Origin: JACKOD01 sp041591635
GTDB lineage: Bacteria; Pseudomonadota; Gammaproteobacteria; Pseudomonadales; Oleiphilaceae
NCBI GenBank assembly: GCA_041591635.1
Contig: JBFHRO010000109.1
Span: 1-11,194, forward strand
DNA: 11,194 bases
Reading direction: 5' to 3'
Below are positions 1-6,482 of this stretch, piece by piece. How positions within the stretch are numbered: the stretch's first letter is position 1; each line of letters begins with the position of its first letter. Made by a program: the position numbers and the translations under genes. The notes beneath the pieces were generated by a model. That model had not been told where the DNA came from. It saw only the letters and a program-made list of their open reading frames with translations, and did no database searches.

Positions 1-175
1 AGGAGCCGACGTAATCAATATAACGTCGGTCATCTTCATCAATAAGATAGGCGCCCATGCCTTTTTTGATAAACACCGGCGTTCCCCCCACCCCCCGAAA
101 GGCGCGTACCGGGGAGTTAACGCCGCCGGGGATCAAGGACTGGGCCTGAATAAACAGCTGATCAGAGTGTGACAT
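1..175 (-). CDS. hemL: Glutamate-1-semialdehyde 2,1-aminomutase, N-terminal part only
   Basis: A PLP-dependent enzyme that converts glutamate-1-semialdehyde to 5-aminolevulinate, the last step of the C5 route that feeds heme and other tetrapyrroles; cytosolic. Only the first 58 or so residues lie in the window; the active-site lysine is outside it. Translation from the ATG at 175-173 gives the family's typical start: LFIQAQSLIPGGVNSPVRAF near the N-terminus, then GVGGTPVF, GAYLIDEDD and RYIDYVGS. The start is supported by an AAGGAA ribosome-binding site at 188-183, 7 nt upstream, which overlaps the thiE stop codon. It is the last visible gene of the clcA-hemJ-thiD-thiE-hemL series and shares the heme pathway with hemJ. 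The identification is by remembered family sequence and is strong despite the truncation by the window edge. Confidence 0.93.
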   Translation of the reverse strand, partial: MSHSDQLFIQAQSLIPGGVNSPVRAFRGVGGTPVFIKKGMGAYLIDEDDRRYIDYVGS

Positions 176-186
176 GCGTGGGTTCC

Positions 187-846
187 TTATTCTTTTGTCT
201 GCAAGGGTGGTTCGAATAACTGGCTCAGTGCCTGTGCCCGCTGCCGGATGATGGCAGTTTGCCTTGGGTCGGCGAGGGCAAACAGGTGATGAATGACCGC
301 TATCATAGCCGCGCCGGCGCTGATAACGCTTTGCGCATTATCAAGCCCGATGCCGCCAATGGCGACAATCGGCAGGTCGAGCTCATGTCGCGCCCGGGTG
401 AGAACCGAAAGCGGCGCGGGTGGGGCAGATGACTTGGTGTGCGAATCGAAAAAGCGCCCGAAGGCACAGTAGGTTGCTCCGGCTTGCCGTGCCTCCTGCG
501 CCATTGCGAGGGAGTCGTGACAGGTGGCGCCGACAATCGCTGCCGGATCCAGTCGCTGGCGTGCCAGCACCAGGCTGCCATCGCTGCGCCCCAGGTGGAC
601 GCCATCGGCATGGATGCGCACACACAAATCGAGGTCATCGTTAATGATCAATGGGCGCCGGAACTCCCGGCACAGCGCAAGCAGGTCCTGCGCTCGCCGC
701 AGGCGCTCTATCCTGGTGGCGGTTTTGTCCCGGTATTGAACCACGCGGGCACCGCCTTCGAGGGCGGCCTGGACGTGGGGCAGCAACTGTTCCTGGCTGA
801 GTTCGGGGGCAGTAATGGCGTAAAGCCCCAAGAGTGGATCAGTCAT
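187..846 (-). CDS. thiE: Thiamin-phosphate synthase
   Basis: Joins HMP pyrophosphate to the thiazole phosphate to make thiamin phosphate; a cytosolic TIM barrel. I choose the ATG at 846-844 (219 aa). A longer reading frame to 930 adds 28 residues (RPSTGYRQPLRRP...) that do not resemble the family and lie inside thiD. Visible motifs are LYAIT at 8-12, VQYRDK at 36-41 (pyrophosphate/pyrimidine site), INDD at 68-71, ADGVHLG at 80-86, AFGRFFDSHTK at 128-138 (the equivalent of GPxxPTxTK, in a form I recall from Pseudomonas) and AIGGI at 162-166 (phosphate-binding loop). The start overlaps the end of thiD by 8 nt and has only a weak GGA upstream, so translation is probably coupled to thiD. The stop sits 11 nt before hemL. 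Confidence 0.93.
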   Translation of the reverse strand: MTDPLLGLYAITAPELSQEQLLPHVQAALEGGARVVQYRDKTATRIERLRRAQDLLALCREFRRPLIINDDLDLCVRIHADGVHLGRSDGSLVLARQRLDPAAIVGATCHDSLAMAQEARQAGATYCAFGRFFDSHTKSSAPPAPLSVLTRARHELDLPIVAIGGIGLDNAQSVISAGAAMIAVIHHLFALADPRQTAIIRQRAQALSQLFEPPLQTKE

Positions 847-1657
847 GGTGGGGGTCCAGAATCTGTTTGCCCGAGCTGTAATGGTAGGCCTGCGCAATGG
901 CTGCCGATACCCGGTGCTGGGCCTGCTCAATGGCGTTTGGAAGCGCCAGCCCCTGGGCGATCAATCCGGCAATGGCGCTGGCAAAGCCACAGCCGGTGCC
1001 GCGAAAGTCGCCCCGCTGGCGTGCAACGCTAAACGGGTGTTCGCCTGTGGTGGCATCAAAAAGCCGGTTCACAATGTGCGCGGGATGATGTTCGTCGATA
1101 CTGTGGCCGCCGGTGATCAGTACGTACCGGCAGCCCTGTTGCAGCAGTTGCTGTGCGGCTTCTTGTGTCGTCCGGGGTGCCGCGTTGTTCTGGCCCCCGA
1201 GTGCGGCAGCTTCAAGGCTGTTGGGGGTGATCAGGGTGCAATGTGGCAGCAGGTGTTGGCACACCGCGGCCATGTCGCCCTGGTTGAGGTTGCCACCGCC
1301 TTCGGCCTGTATGACGGGATCAAATACCACCGGAATGTCGGGAACAGACTGCAAAAACAGGCTCAGCTGCCGCGCAATGGTGTCGCTGCCGATGGCGCCG
1401 ATTTTGATGGCGGCGACTGGCAACTCGGAAATAATGGCGCGGCACTGCCGCAGCACCAGGTCGGCATCGACGGGGATGGCTTCGAATAATTGCCGGGTAC
1501 TCTGTACGGTCAGTGTGGTTATCACCACGGCGGCGTGACATCCCAGCGCGGTGAGCATCCGCTGATCCGCCAGAACGCCGGCGCAGCCCAGGGGGTCGAG
1601 GCCGCCCAGGCAGAGCACCACGGGCTTGGCGTTGGTACTTGCGAGGGAGGCGCTCAA
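839..1657 (-). CDS. thiD: Hydroxymethylpyrimidine/phosphomethylpyrimidine kinase
   Basis: A ribokinase-fold enzyme that phosphorylates HMP and HMP-P to give HMP-PP, the partner substrate for ThiE next door. It is 272 aa, a normal length. Seen in the sequence: the N-terminal glycine-rich segment GGLDPLGCAGVLAD at 18-31, LTVQST with the pyrimidine-contact Gln at 52, KIGAIGS near 105, DPVIQAEGGG, LITPNSLEAA, ITGGH, and RGTGC with the anion-hole Cys at 223. The first segment departs from the usual AGxDPSGGAGxxAD: the Ser and the second Gly are Leu23 and Cys25. The start is probably TTG at 1657-1655, whose bases overlap the hemJ stop (TTGA), with GGTGAAA upstream; GTG codons 13 and 14 are alternatives with no visible ribosome-binding site. 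Sure of the family; slight doubt about exact substrate preference because of the altered loop. Confidence 0.9.
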   Translation of the reverse strand: MSASLASTNAKPVVLCLGGLDPLGCAGVLADQRMLTALGCHAAVVITTLTVQSTRQLFEAIPVDADLVLRQCRAIISELPVAAIKIGAIGSDTIARQLSLFLQSVPDIPVVFDPVIQAEGGGNLNQGDMAAVCQHLLPHCTLITPNSLEAAALGGQNNAAPRTTQEAAQQLLQQGCRYVLITGGHSIDEHHPAHIVNRLFDATTGEHPFSVARQRGDFRGTGCGFASAIAGLIAQGLALPNAIEQAQHRVSAAIAQAYHYSSGKQILDPHHD

Positions 1658-2076
1658 AAGGGTTTCACCACAACCAGAATGACAATAGCGACCAGAATCA
1701 ACACCGGGAACTCGTTAAACCAGCGGAAAAATACGTGAGAATGGGTGTTCTGGTTAAAGACAAAACGCTTGCGCAGGATGTCGCAATAAATGTGGTAAGC
1801 GACCAGAATACCCACCAGCACCAGTTTGGCGTGCAGCCAGCCGCCGGCCAGAAAGGCCGCCGGGTTGTAGCTGATGATCCAGAATCCCAGCACCAGCGTG
1901 GCAATCATGGCGGGAGTCATTATGCCCCGGTACAGTTTGCGCTCCATCACCATAAAGCGCTCTTTGCTCACTTCGTCGGTGCTCATGGCGTGATATACGA
2001 ATAGCCGGGGCAGATAAAACAGCCCGGCAAACCAGCAGATAACCGCAATAATATGAAAAGCCTTGACCCACAGCAT
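1654..2076 (-). CDS. hemJ: HemJ-type protoporphyrinogen IX oxidase, membrane protein
   Basis: Inner-membrane protein of the HemJ (UPF0093) family, which oxidises protoporphyrinogen IX to protoporphyrin IX late in heme synthesis; family members are reported to bind heme b. It is 140 aa, typical in length, with about four membrane segments: roughly residues 3-22, 52-70, 82-98 and 122-138. Conserved-looking residues include His8 in the first helix, the YLPRLFVYHA stretch at 21-30, WLHAKL at 80-85 (His82, Lys84) and YHIYCD at 94-99. An excellent AAGGAGA ribosome-binding site at 2089-2083 sits 6 nt before the ATG. It starts 18 nt after clcA and overlaps thiD by 4 nt. In Pseudomonas I recall this gene directly beside argC; here clcA separates them. 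Older annotations may call it a CopD-like or hypothetical membrane protein. Confidence 0.88.
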   Translation of the reverse strand: MLWVKAFHIIAVICWFAGLFYLPRLFVYHAMSTDEVSKERFMVMERKLYRGIMTPAMIATLVLGFWIISYNPAAFLAGGWLHAKLVLVGILVAYHIYCDILRKRFVFNQNTHSHVFFRWFNEFPVLILVAIVILVVVKPF

Positions 2077-2094
2077 GGCTTGTCTCCTTCGCCG

Positions 2095-3873
2095 CTAGCG
2101 TCTTTTGTACTGATAGTAGTTCTCGATGTCGGCACGTGTCAGCACCCCGAGTACCGTCGCCACGCCATGATCCGCCGCGCGTTCAACATAGAGTCCATTG
2201 GCGCCGGTGTCATTAAATCGATCCAGGGCTTCCTGCAGGGTGGCTTGCGAATGCAGCGAGGCCAAATCCTTGCGTTGCGCCGGCATGGCCAGCAGGTCAA
2301 TCATGACCGGGGCCGCGGCCGGATCTGCCTCGGCAAGCGTAAAGGCGGCTTCTTTTTCCTCGAGAAATCGCGCCAGATCTACCGCAGGCAGCATACATAC
2401 CGGCACCTGGTCGGTATCGACCACAACCCAATGGGGCTCTTTCTTGAGAATGTCGCGGGCCTGCGCCAGCGTAATGGCCTGAGCGCTGGCATAAAAATTC
2501 CGATCCATAATGGCGCCTACGCCCACCCGTCGCAAGGCTTGCAGCACGGGTTCGTTCTGGTAGTCCAGCCCTTGCAGTTTGAGCAAGGTCATAAACACCG
2601 ATTTTTGCCCGAAGACTTCACTGGTAATCATGCTAGACACCACAATAGCCAGCATGCCGGGCAAAATGATGTTGGGGTTTTGCGTCAGTTCGAGCAGCGC
2701 CATCAGCGCAGCCAGCGGTGCCTGCAGCGTGGCTCCCATCATGGCCCCCATGCCCAGCATGGCATAGAACCCGGGTGACGAGGCCAGGTCTGGCGCGAAT
2801 CTGGCGCCCAGCATGCCCATGGCGGCACCGAGTGTGGCACCGATGAAAAAAGTGGGGCCAACCAGCCCGTTGGGCATGCCAAGCCCGGACGACACCGCCG
2901 TGATACCAAGCTTCACCACGCCGATAGCCAAAAAAGCCGCAATCGTGAGCTGGCCAAAAAGTGCCTCATTCACAGTGTCATAACCAATCCCCATGATTTG
3001 CGGAAAGGCAAGGGCGACCAGGCCGGTCAGTGTGCCGGCGGCCATCAGTCGCCAGTGAGCAGGCAGGTGCCTGAGGCGCTGGGTGAGGGCAATCAGCTTG
3101 ATAAAGGCGGCCGCGGCACAGCCAATCAGGATGGCCAGCAGGATGACAAACGGAACTTCCCAAAACGAGTTCATGTTCAGCTGCAAGACCAGAAAGGCGG
3201 GCTCAGTGCCCAGCACGGCCTGGGTGATGAGTGCGGCCGTGACAGAGGCAAGGATCACAGGTGTGAAACCGGCCAGGCTGTACTCCATCATGACCACTTC
3301 CATCGCGAAGATCACGCCGGCAATCGGGGTGTTAAATGAAGCAGAAATCGCTGCGGCAGTACCGCACCCCACGAGCAAGCGGATGCTGTTATTGGGTAGC
3401 CCCATCACCTGCCCAAGGAGGCTCGAGCTGGCCGCCCCCAGATGCACCGCCGGGCCTTCCCGTCCTGCCGACTGGCCGGAAATCAAGGTGATCACCCCCG
3501 CGACAAACTGAATCACCAGGCTGCGCACACTTATATAGCCTTGATGGTAGTTCAGGCGCTCGAGCACCAGGGCAACCCCCAGTCGACGTTCGTGGCTGTG
3601 CAGGTAGTGCCAGAGAATGGCAACGGTTACACCGCCCAAAAACGGCATTAAAAACCGTGCCGGATAGTCCAGACCTTCGAAGTTTTCGGCATCGTTAGCC
3701 GGCAGCCATCGGGCCAGCGGCCACTCAATGGCAAATCGAAACAGCAGAATGACCAGCGCGGTAAAGGCGCCCGAAAGCAACCCCATGAGGGCGAGCTGTG
3801 GCAGTGCATCGACACTCGCGAGGCGGCGCCGGAATGCTTGGGCATAGGATTCAAAAAGCTTGCCTGGCAACAT
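2095..3873 (-). CDS. CLC-family chloride transport protein with C-terminal CBS domains
   Basis: A 592-aa inner-membrane CLC protein moving Cl-, as a channel or Cl-/H+ exchanger. The helical domain covers about residues 25-435. AGREGP at 136-141 holds the gating glutamate, Glu139. NTPIAGVIFAMEVV at 181-194 and GLVGPTFF at 336-343 match the second half of the pore. The usual GSGIP is replaced by RLGVA at 97-101, so the Cl- coordinating Ser is Leu98. The internal proton glutamate (Glu203 in E. coli ClcA) aligns with Val193, and the pore Tyr445 with Phe427 (GQKSVF). Two CBS-like regions follow at about 450-510 and 530-588, probable nucleotide-sensing modules. The ATG at 3873 has no strong ribosome-binding site. 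It is first in the minus-strand series. I give no symbol because it is not a close ClcA. Confidence 0.9.
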   Translation of the reverse strand: MLPGKLFESYAQAFRRRLASVDALPQLALMGLLSGAFTALVILLFRFAIEWPLARWLPANDAENFEGLDYPARFLMPFLGGVTVAILWHYLHSHERRLGVALVLERLNYHQGYISVRSLVIQFVAGVITLISGQSAGREGPAVHLGAASSSLLGQVMGLPNNSIRLLVGCGTAAAISASFNTPIAGVIFAMEVVMMEYSLAGFTPVILASVTAALITQAVLGTEPAFLVLQLNMNSFWEVPFVILLAILIGCAAAAFIKLIALTQRLRHLPAHWRLMAAGTLTGLVALAFPQIMGIGYDTVNEALFGQLTIAAFLAIGVVKLGITAVSSGLGMPNGLVGPTFFIGATLGAAMGMLGARFAPDLASSPGFYAMLGMGAMMGATLQAPLAALMALLELTQNPNIILPGMLAIVVSSMITSEVFGQKSVFMTLLKLQGLDYQNEPVLQALRRVGVGAIMDRNFYASAQAITLAQARDILKKEPHWVVVDTDQVPVCMLPAVDLARFLEEKEAAFTLAEADPAAAPVMIDLLAMPAQRKDLASLHSQATLQEALDRFNDTGANGLYVERAADHGVATVLGVLTRADIENYYQYKRR

Positions 3874-3944
3874 GACTAAGAAGCGTTCGTACCGGTGAAC
3901 ACGCGAGGCCTGCCGCCCTTGTGGGCGCGGAGGATGAGTCCGTC

Positions 3945-3973
3945 ATTGTAGCCAGCCCAAAGGTCCGGGTAAA
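3945..3973 (-). promoter_or_regulatory. Putative promoter for clcA and the minus-strand series
   Basis: On the minus strand, TTTACC (3973-3968) and TACAAT (3950-3945) are separated by 17 bp, matching 4/6 and 5/6 of the sigma-70 consensus. Transcription would begin near 3938 and give a leader of about 65 nt before the clcA ATG. Position and spacing are right, but the match is by eye. Confidence 0.4.
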
Positions 3974-3988
3974 ACCTCGGGGCAAAAG

Positions 3989-4010
3989 ACGCGAGTTTTA
4001 TGAGTCGCGT
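3989..4010. repeat. Inverted repeat between clcA and argC, possible operator
   Basis: ACGCGA (3989-3994) and TCGCGT (4005-4010) form a perfect 6-bp dyad around a 10-bp AT-rich centre. It lies between the candidate clcA and argC promoters. It could be a regulator-binding site or a small hairpin; no regulator can be named from the sequence. Confidence 0.3.
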
Positions 4011-4069
4011 GCTAGTATTCATCCAGTTGAAGTATTTTGAGGCGTATCAGCGACTTCTGTCCTGGCCGG

Positions 4070-4098
4070 TTGATAAGTAGGGCATCAGGCAATAGCAT
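4070..4098 (+). promoter_or_regulatory. Putative promoter for argC
   Basis: TTGATA (4070-4075), a 17-bp spacer and TAGCAT (4093-4098) match 5/6 and 4/6 of the sigma-70 consensus. Start of transcription would be near 4105, about 40 nt before the argC start. No convincing paired ARG box is visible nearby. Confidence 0.33.
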
Positions 4099-4144
4099 TG
4101 GCGCGTTTGTTGTAAGGGTGCGGATTAATACAGGAGATAAAGCA

Positions 4145-5191
4145 GTGATCAAGGTTGGGATTGTTGGCGGAACCGGGTATACGGGCGTGGAGTTGTTGCG
4201 TTTGCTGGCGCAACACCCGCAGGTGGAACTCTGTGCGATCACCTCACGCTCCGAAGCCGGCGTTCATGTGGGCGAGATGTATCCCAATCTGCGCGGCCAG
4301 GTGGACTTGTGTTTTTCGGTGCCCGAAATTGAAGTTCTGGCTCAATGTGATCTGGTGTTTTATGCCACCCCTAACGGCGTCGCCATGAAGCAGGTGCCCG
4401 AGCTGCTGGCCCGGGGTGTGCGGGTGATCGATCTGGCGGCAGATTTTCGTCTGCGGGATCCGGATCTGTGGCATAAGTGGTACGGCGAACCCCATGCCTG
4501 CCCCGAGTTGCTGGCAGAGGCCGTGTACGGTTTGCCCGAGATGTGGCGAGAGCAGATCAGGGCGGCCCGTCTGGTTGCCAACCCCGGCTGCTATCCCACG
4601 GCGGTGCAGTTAGGTTTCATGCCGCTGTTGCGGCAAGGGCTGGTAGAGGCGTCGCGCCTGATCGCCGATGCCAAATCCGGCGTCAGCGGAGCCGGGCGGG
4701 GCGCCAAGGTGGCAAACCTGTTATGTGAGGTAAGCGAGAGCTTTAAGGCTTACGGAGTCTCCGGACATCGTCATATTCCAGAAATTCGTCAGGGGTTGGC
4801 GTTAGTGCAGGGCGGCGCGGTCGGGTTGACCTTTGTGCCCCATTTGGTGCCCATGGTTCGTGGCATTGAAGCGACCCTGTATGCAGAACTGACCGAGGAG
4901 GCCCAGGCCATGCCCTTGTCAGCGATTCATGCCCTGTATGAACAAGCGTATGCCAATGAGCCTTTTGTCGATGTGCTGCCGCTGGGAGCAACCCCGGAAA
5001 CGCGGGCGGTCAAGGGAACCAACGTCTGCCGCATGGGAATCTACCGCCAGGAGGGCAGCCCAATGGTGATCGTTTCTTCCGTGATCGATAATCTTGTGAA
5101 GGGCGCTGCCGGTCAGGCGGTGCAGAACATGAACCTGATGTTTCACCTGGACGAGTCCAGTGGCCTTGGACAGATTGCGGTGCTTCCCTGA
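4145..5191 (+). CDS. argC: N-acetyl-gamma-glutamyl-phosphate reductase
   Basis: NADPH-dependent reduction of N-acetyl-glutamyl phosphate to the semialdehyde, third step of arginine biosynthesis; cytosolic. Start is taken as GTG 4145-4147: an AGGAG at 4132-4136 lies 8 nt upstream and the protein then begins VIKVGIVGGTGYTGVELLRL, exactly as in the family. A longer in-frame extension from a TTG at 4037 adds 36 unrelated residues and is rejected. The product is 348 aa. Visible features are the nucleotide-binding GGTGYTG at 8-14, ATPNG at 74-78, DLAADFRL at 96-103, ANPGCYPTA at 145-153 with catalytic Cys149, SGVSGAGRGA at 178-187 and GHRHIPEI at 207-214 with the catalytic histidine region. It is followed after 11 nt by the coiled-coil gene, so the two are probably co-transcribed although functionally unrelated. 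Confidence 0.96.
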   Translation: MIKVGIVGGTGYTGVELLRLLAQHPQVELCAITSRSEAGVHVGEMYPNLRGQVDLCFSVPEIEVLAQCDLVFYATPNGVAMKQVPELLARGVRVIDLAADFRLRDPDLWHKWYGEPHACPELLAEAVYGLPEMWREQIRAARLVANPGCYPTAVQLGFMPLLRQGLVEASRLIADAKSGVSGAGRGAKVANLLCEVSESFKAYGVSGHRHIPEIRQGLALVQGGAVGLTFVPHLVPMVRGIEATLYAELTEEAQAMPLSAIHALYEQAYANEPFVDVLPLGATPETRAVKGTNVCRMGIYRQEGSPMVIVSSVIDNLVKGAAGQAVQNMNLMFHLDESSGLGQIAVLP

Positions 5192-5202
5192 GAGCCTAAT
5201 CC

Positions 5203-5940
5203 ATGTCCGCTGACAAAAAACTCATCATCGTCACTTACAAGCCGGGTCAAAGGTTGCGCCGACGCCTGTTGTTCCTGTTTTCTTGCACCTTGATTGGTGC
5301 AGGCAGCTTCTGGGCCGGCCAGGCTCGTGAGACCGGACTGGCAGGTCAGGGCTGGGAGCAAATGCAGCAAGGTCTGCAGATCCAGGAATCGCTGGCGCAA
5401 GAATTGACTGACTTGCGCAGCGAGAATGAGTCGCTCAGGCAACAAATCGCCATACTTGATCGGGGACGTGCCGTCGACGAGGTGGCCCAGCGCGGTACCC
5501 TGGAGACCATCCAGGCCCTGGAAAGTACGGTTCGTCAGCTGCGAGAAGACGTTACTTTCTACAAGAACATCATGAGCCCCGCCGCCGACAGCAAAGGGCT
5601 AACCATCCAAAAGCTGGAACTCGCCAGTGGTTCGCGCGACAACAAGTTCACCTACAAACTGGTGTTGGCGCAGATGAGCGATAACAAACGGGATATCGAA
5701 GGGGTGCTGGCCGTCAGCATTCTGGGGGAGCGTAACGGTACCGATGAAGTGCTGGCGTTGCGTGATGTGAGCCCCGATCTCAAGGGTCTCGGAATCAAGT
5801 TCCGGTTTCGTTACTTTCAGGAATTCACCGGTGAGATGCTGCTGCCAGAAGACTTTAAACCTGAAAAGGTGCAAGTGGTGGTGCAGTCATCCGGCAAAAA
5901 CGCCTCGACCCTCGAGCAGTTATTCGAGTGGAAACTTTGA
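5203..5940 (+). CDS. Membrane-anchored coiled-coil protein, function unknown (DUF6776-like)
   Basis: A 245-aa protein of unknown function. A short basic N-terminus (KKLIIVTYKPGQRLRRR) precedes one membrane segment at about residues 22-40 (LLFLFSCTLIGAGSFWAG), which suggests an inner-membrane anchor with the rest in the periplasm. Residues about 45-120 are rich in Gln, Glu, Leu and Arg in heptad-like spacing (QELTDLRSENESLRQQIAIL), a probable coiled coil. A C-terminal domain of about 120 residues follows (KLELASGSRDNKFTYKLVLAQ, then a probable beta-rich end). It resembles the hypothetical gene I recall at this place in Pseudomonas (DUF6776), but I assign the family with only moderate confidence. 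The ATG at 5203 follows a weak GAGAG at 5190-5194. It sits 11 nt after argC and 46 nt before the bactofilin, with which it may work. Confidence 0.85.
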   Translation: MSADKKLIIVTYKPGQRLRRRLLFLFSCTLIGAGSFWAGQARETGLAGQGWEQMQQGLQIQESLAQELTDLRSENESLRQQIAILDRGRAVDEVAQRGTLETIQALESTVRQLREDVTFYKNIMSPAADSKGLTIQKLELASGSRDNKFTYKLVLAQMSDNKRDIEGVLAVSILGERNGTDEVLALRDVSPDLKGLGIKFRFRYFQEFTGEMLLPEDFKPEKVQVVVQSSGKNASTLEQLFEWKL

Positions 5941-5944
5941 GCGC

Positions 5945-5960
5945 CTCACCCTGGGGTGAG
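5945..5960 (+). other. GC-rich hairpin before the bactofilin gene
   Basis: CTCACCCTGGGGTGAG folds into a 6-7 bp stem with a 2-4 nt loop, 4 nt after the coiled-coil gene's stop codon. No run of T follows, so it is not an ordinary intrinsic terminator. It ends 13 bases before the AAGGAG ribosome-binding site of the bactofilin, so it might tune mRNA stability or translation. Confidence 0.35.
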
Positions 5961-5986
5961 CATTCCTCTGTCAAAGGAGACTGCCT

Positions 5987-6457
5987 ATGTGGGCTAAAAA
6001 GAAAACAACCAGCAAGCCGAAGTCACAGAATCATTTCGATACGCTCATTTCCAGCAAAACCTGTCTGGAAGGAAATCTGTCCTTCAGTGGCGGATTGCAT
6101 ATTGATGGGCGAATCAAGGGCACCATCCGCGCGGTAGATAATAACGACGATGCTGTGATACGCATCAGCGATGTCGGTGAAGTGGACGGTGATGTTTACG
6201 CACCGCACGTCATTATCAATGGCACGGTTCATGGCGACGTTCATTCGTCTCAGCATATAGAGCTGGCCAGCAATGCATCAATCAAAGGCAATGTATACTA
6301 TCACCTGATTGAAATGGCGATGGGGGCCGAGGTCAACGGTAATCTGGTGCACCATAAGTCACCGGTCGATCTTGGCGCGTCATCATCAACCGCACTGCCA
6401 GAAAAAGAGACGAAAACGTCGGCCGTGCTTGGTTATGACGGCACACCGACGGATTGA
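5987..6457 (+). CDS. Bactofilin (polymer-forming cytoskeletal protein)
   Basis: A 156-aa bactofilin (DUF583). Bactofilins polymerise without nucleotide into filaments that line the membrane and place cell-wall or polarity factors. The basic N-terminal tail (MWAKKKTTSKPKSQ) is followed by TLISSKTCLEGNLSFSGGLH at about 19-38 and then a beta-helix core to about residue 125, seen as repeated short turns with G and D/N: IDGRIKGTI, GEVDGDVYA, INGTVHGDV, ASIKGNVYY, AEVNGNLVH. The C-terminal tail is polar and probably disordered. A strong AAGGAG at 5974-5979 sits 7 nt before the ATG. The upstream gene encodes a membrane-anchored coiled-coil protein, a plausible partner. Downstream, the erpA control region starts on the base after the stop. 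Confidence 0.9.
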   Translation: MWAKKKTTSKPKSQNHFDTLISSKTCLEGNLSFSGGLHIDGRIKGTIRAVDNNDDAVIRISDVGEVDGDVYAPHVIINGTVHGDVHSSQHIELASNASIKGNVYYHLIEMAMGAEVNGNLVHHKSPVDLGASSSTALPEKETKTSAVLGYDGTPTD

Positions 6458-6482
6458 ATAATTGACTGAATTAGTCAGATAA
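6458..6482 (+). promoter_or_regulatory. Probable IscR type 1 operator of erpA
   Basis: The core TTGACTGAATTAGTCA carries the two half-sites GACT and AGTC at the spacing of the IscR type 1 motif (ATASYYGACT, five bases R-W-W-W-Y, AGTCRRSTAT). By hand count 22 of 25 positions fit; the misses are 6461, 6479 and 6482. It covers the -35 and most of the spacer of the erpA promoter, so [2Fe-2S]-IscR bound here would block transcription. E. coli erpA is known to be repressed through such a site. Confidence 0.75.

Noticed and set aside
439..1032. 197-aa open frame on the plus strand across thiE and thiD
   Set aside because: It is antisense to two well-identified genes, has no recognisable domain or ribosome-binding site, and reflects high GC codon structure.
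845..1489. 214-aa plus-strand open frame opposite thiD
   Set aside because: Shadow of thiD: composition is Gly/Ala/Val-rich with no motif, and it lies entirely within the kinase gene.
2053..2778. 241-aa plus-strand open frame opposite the CBS part of clcA
   Set aside because: Gln/His/Arg-rich antisense translation with no family resemblance; the minus strand encodes a clear CLC protein.
4016..4024. TATTCAT as an ARG box upstream of argC
   Set aside because: Only one half-site is seen; no TGAAT partner at the required distance.
4037..4144. Longer argC beginning at the TTG at 4037
   Set aside because: The extra 36 residues are unlike ArgC, and the GTG at 4145 has a strong ribosome-binding site at the right distance.
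5187..5200. CCCTGAGAGCC resembling the CUGAGA element of a TPP riboswitch, in a window with thiamin genes
   Set aside because: It is the argC stop region, lies on the opposite strand from the thi genes, and no matching second half (CCUGAUC-type element or P1 stem) is present.
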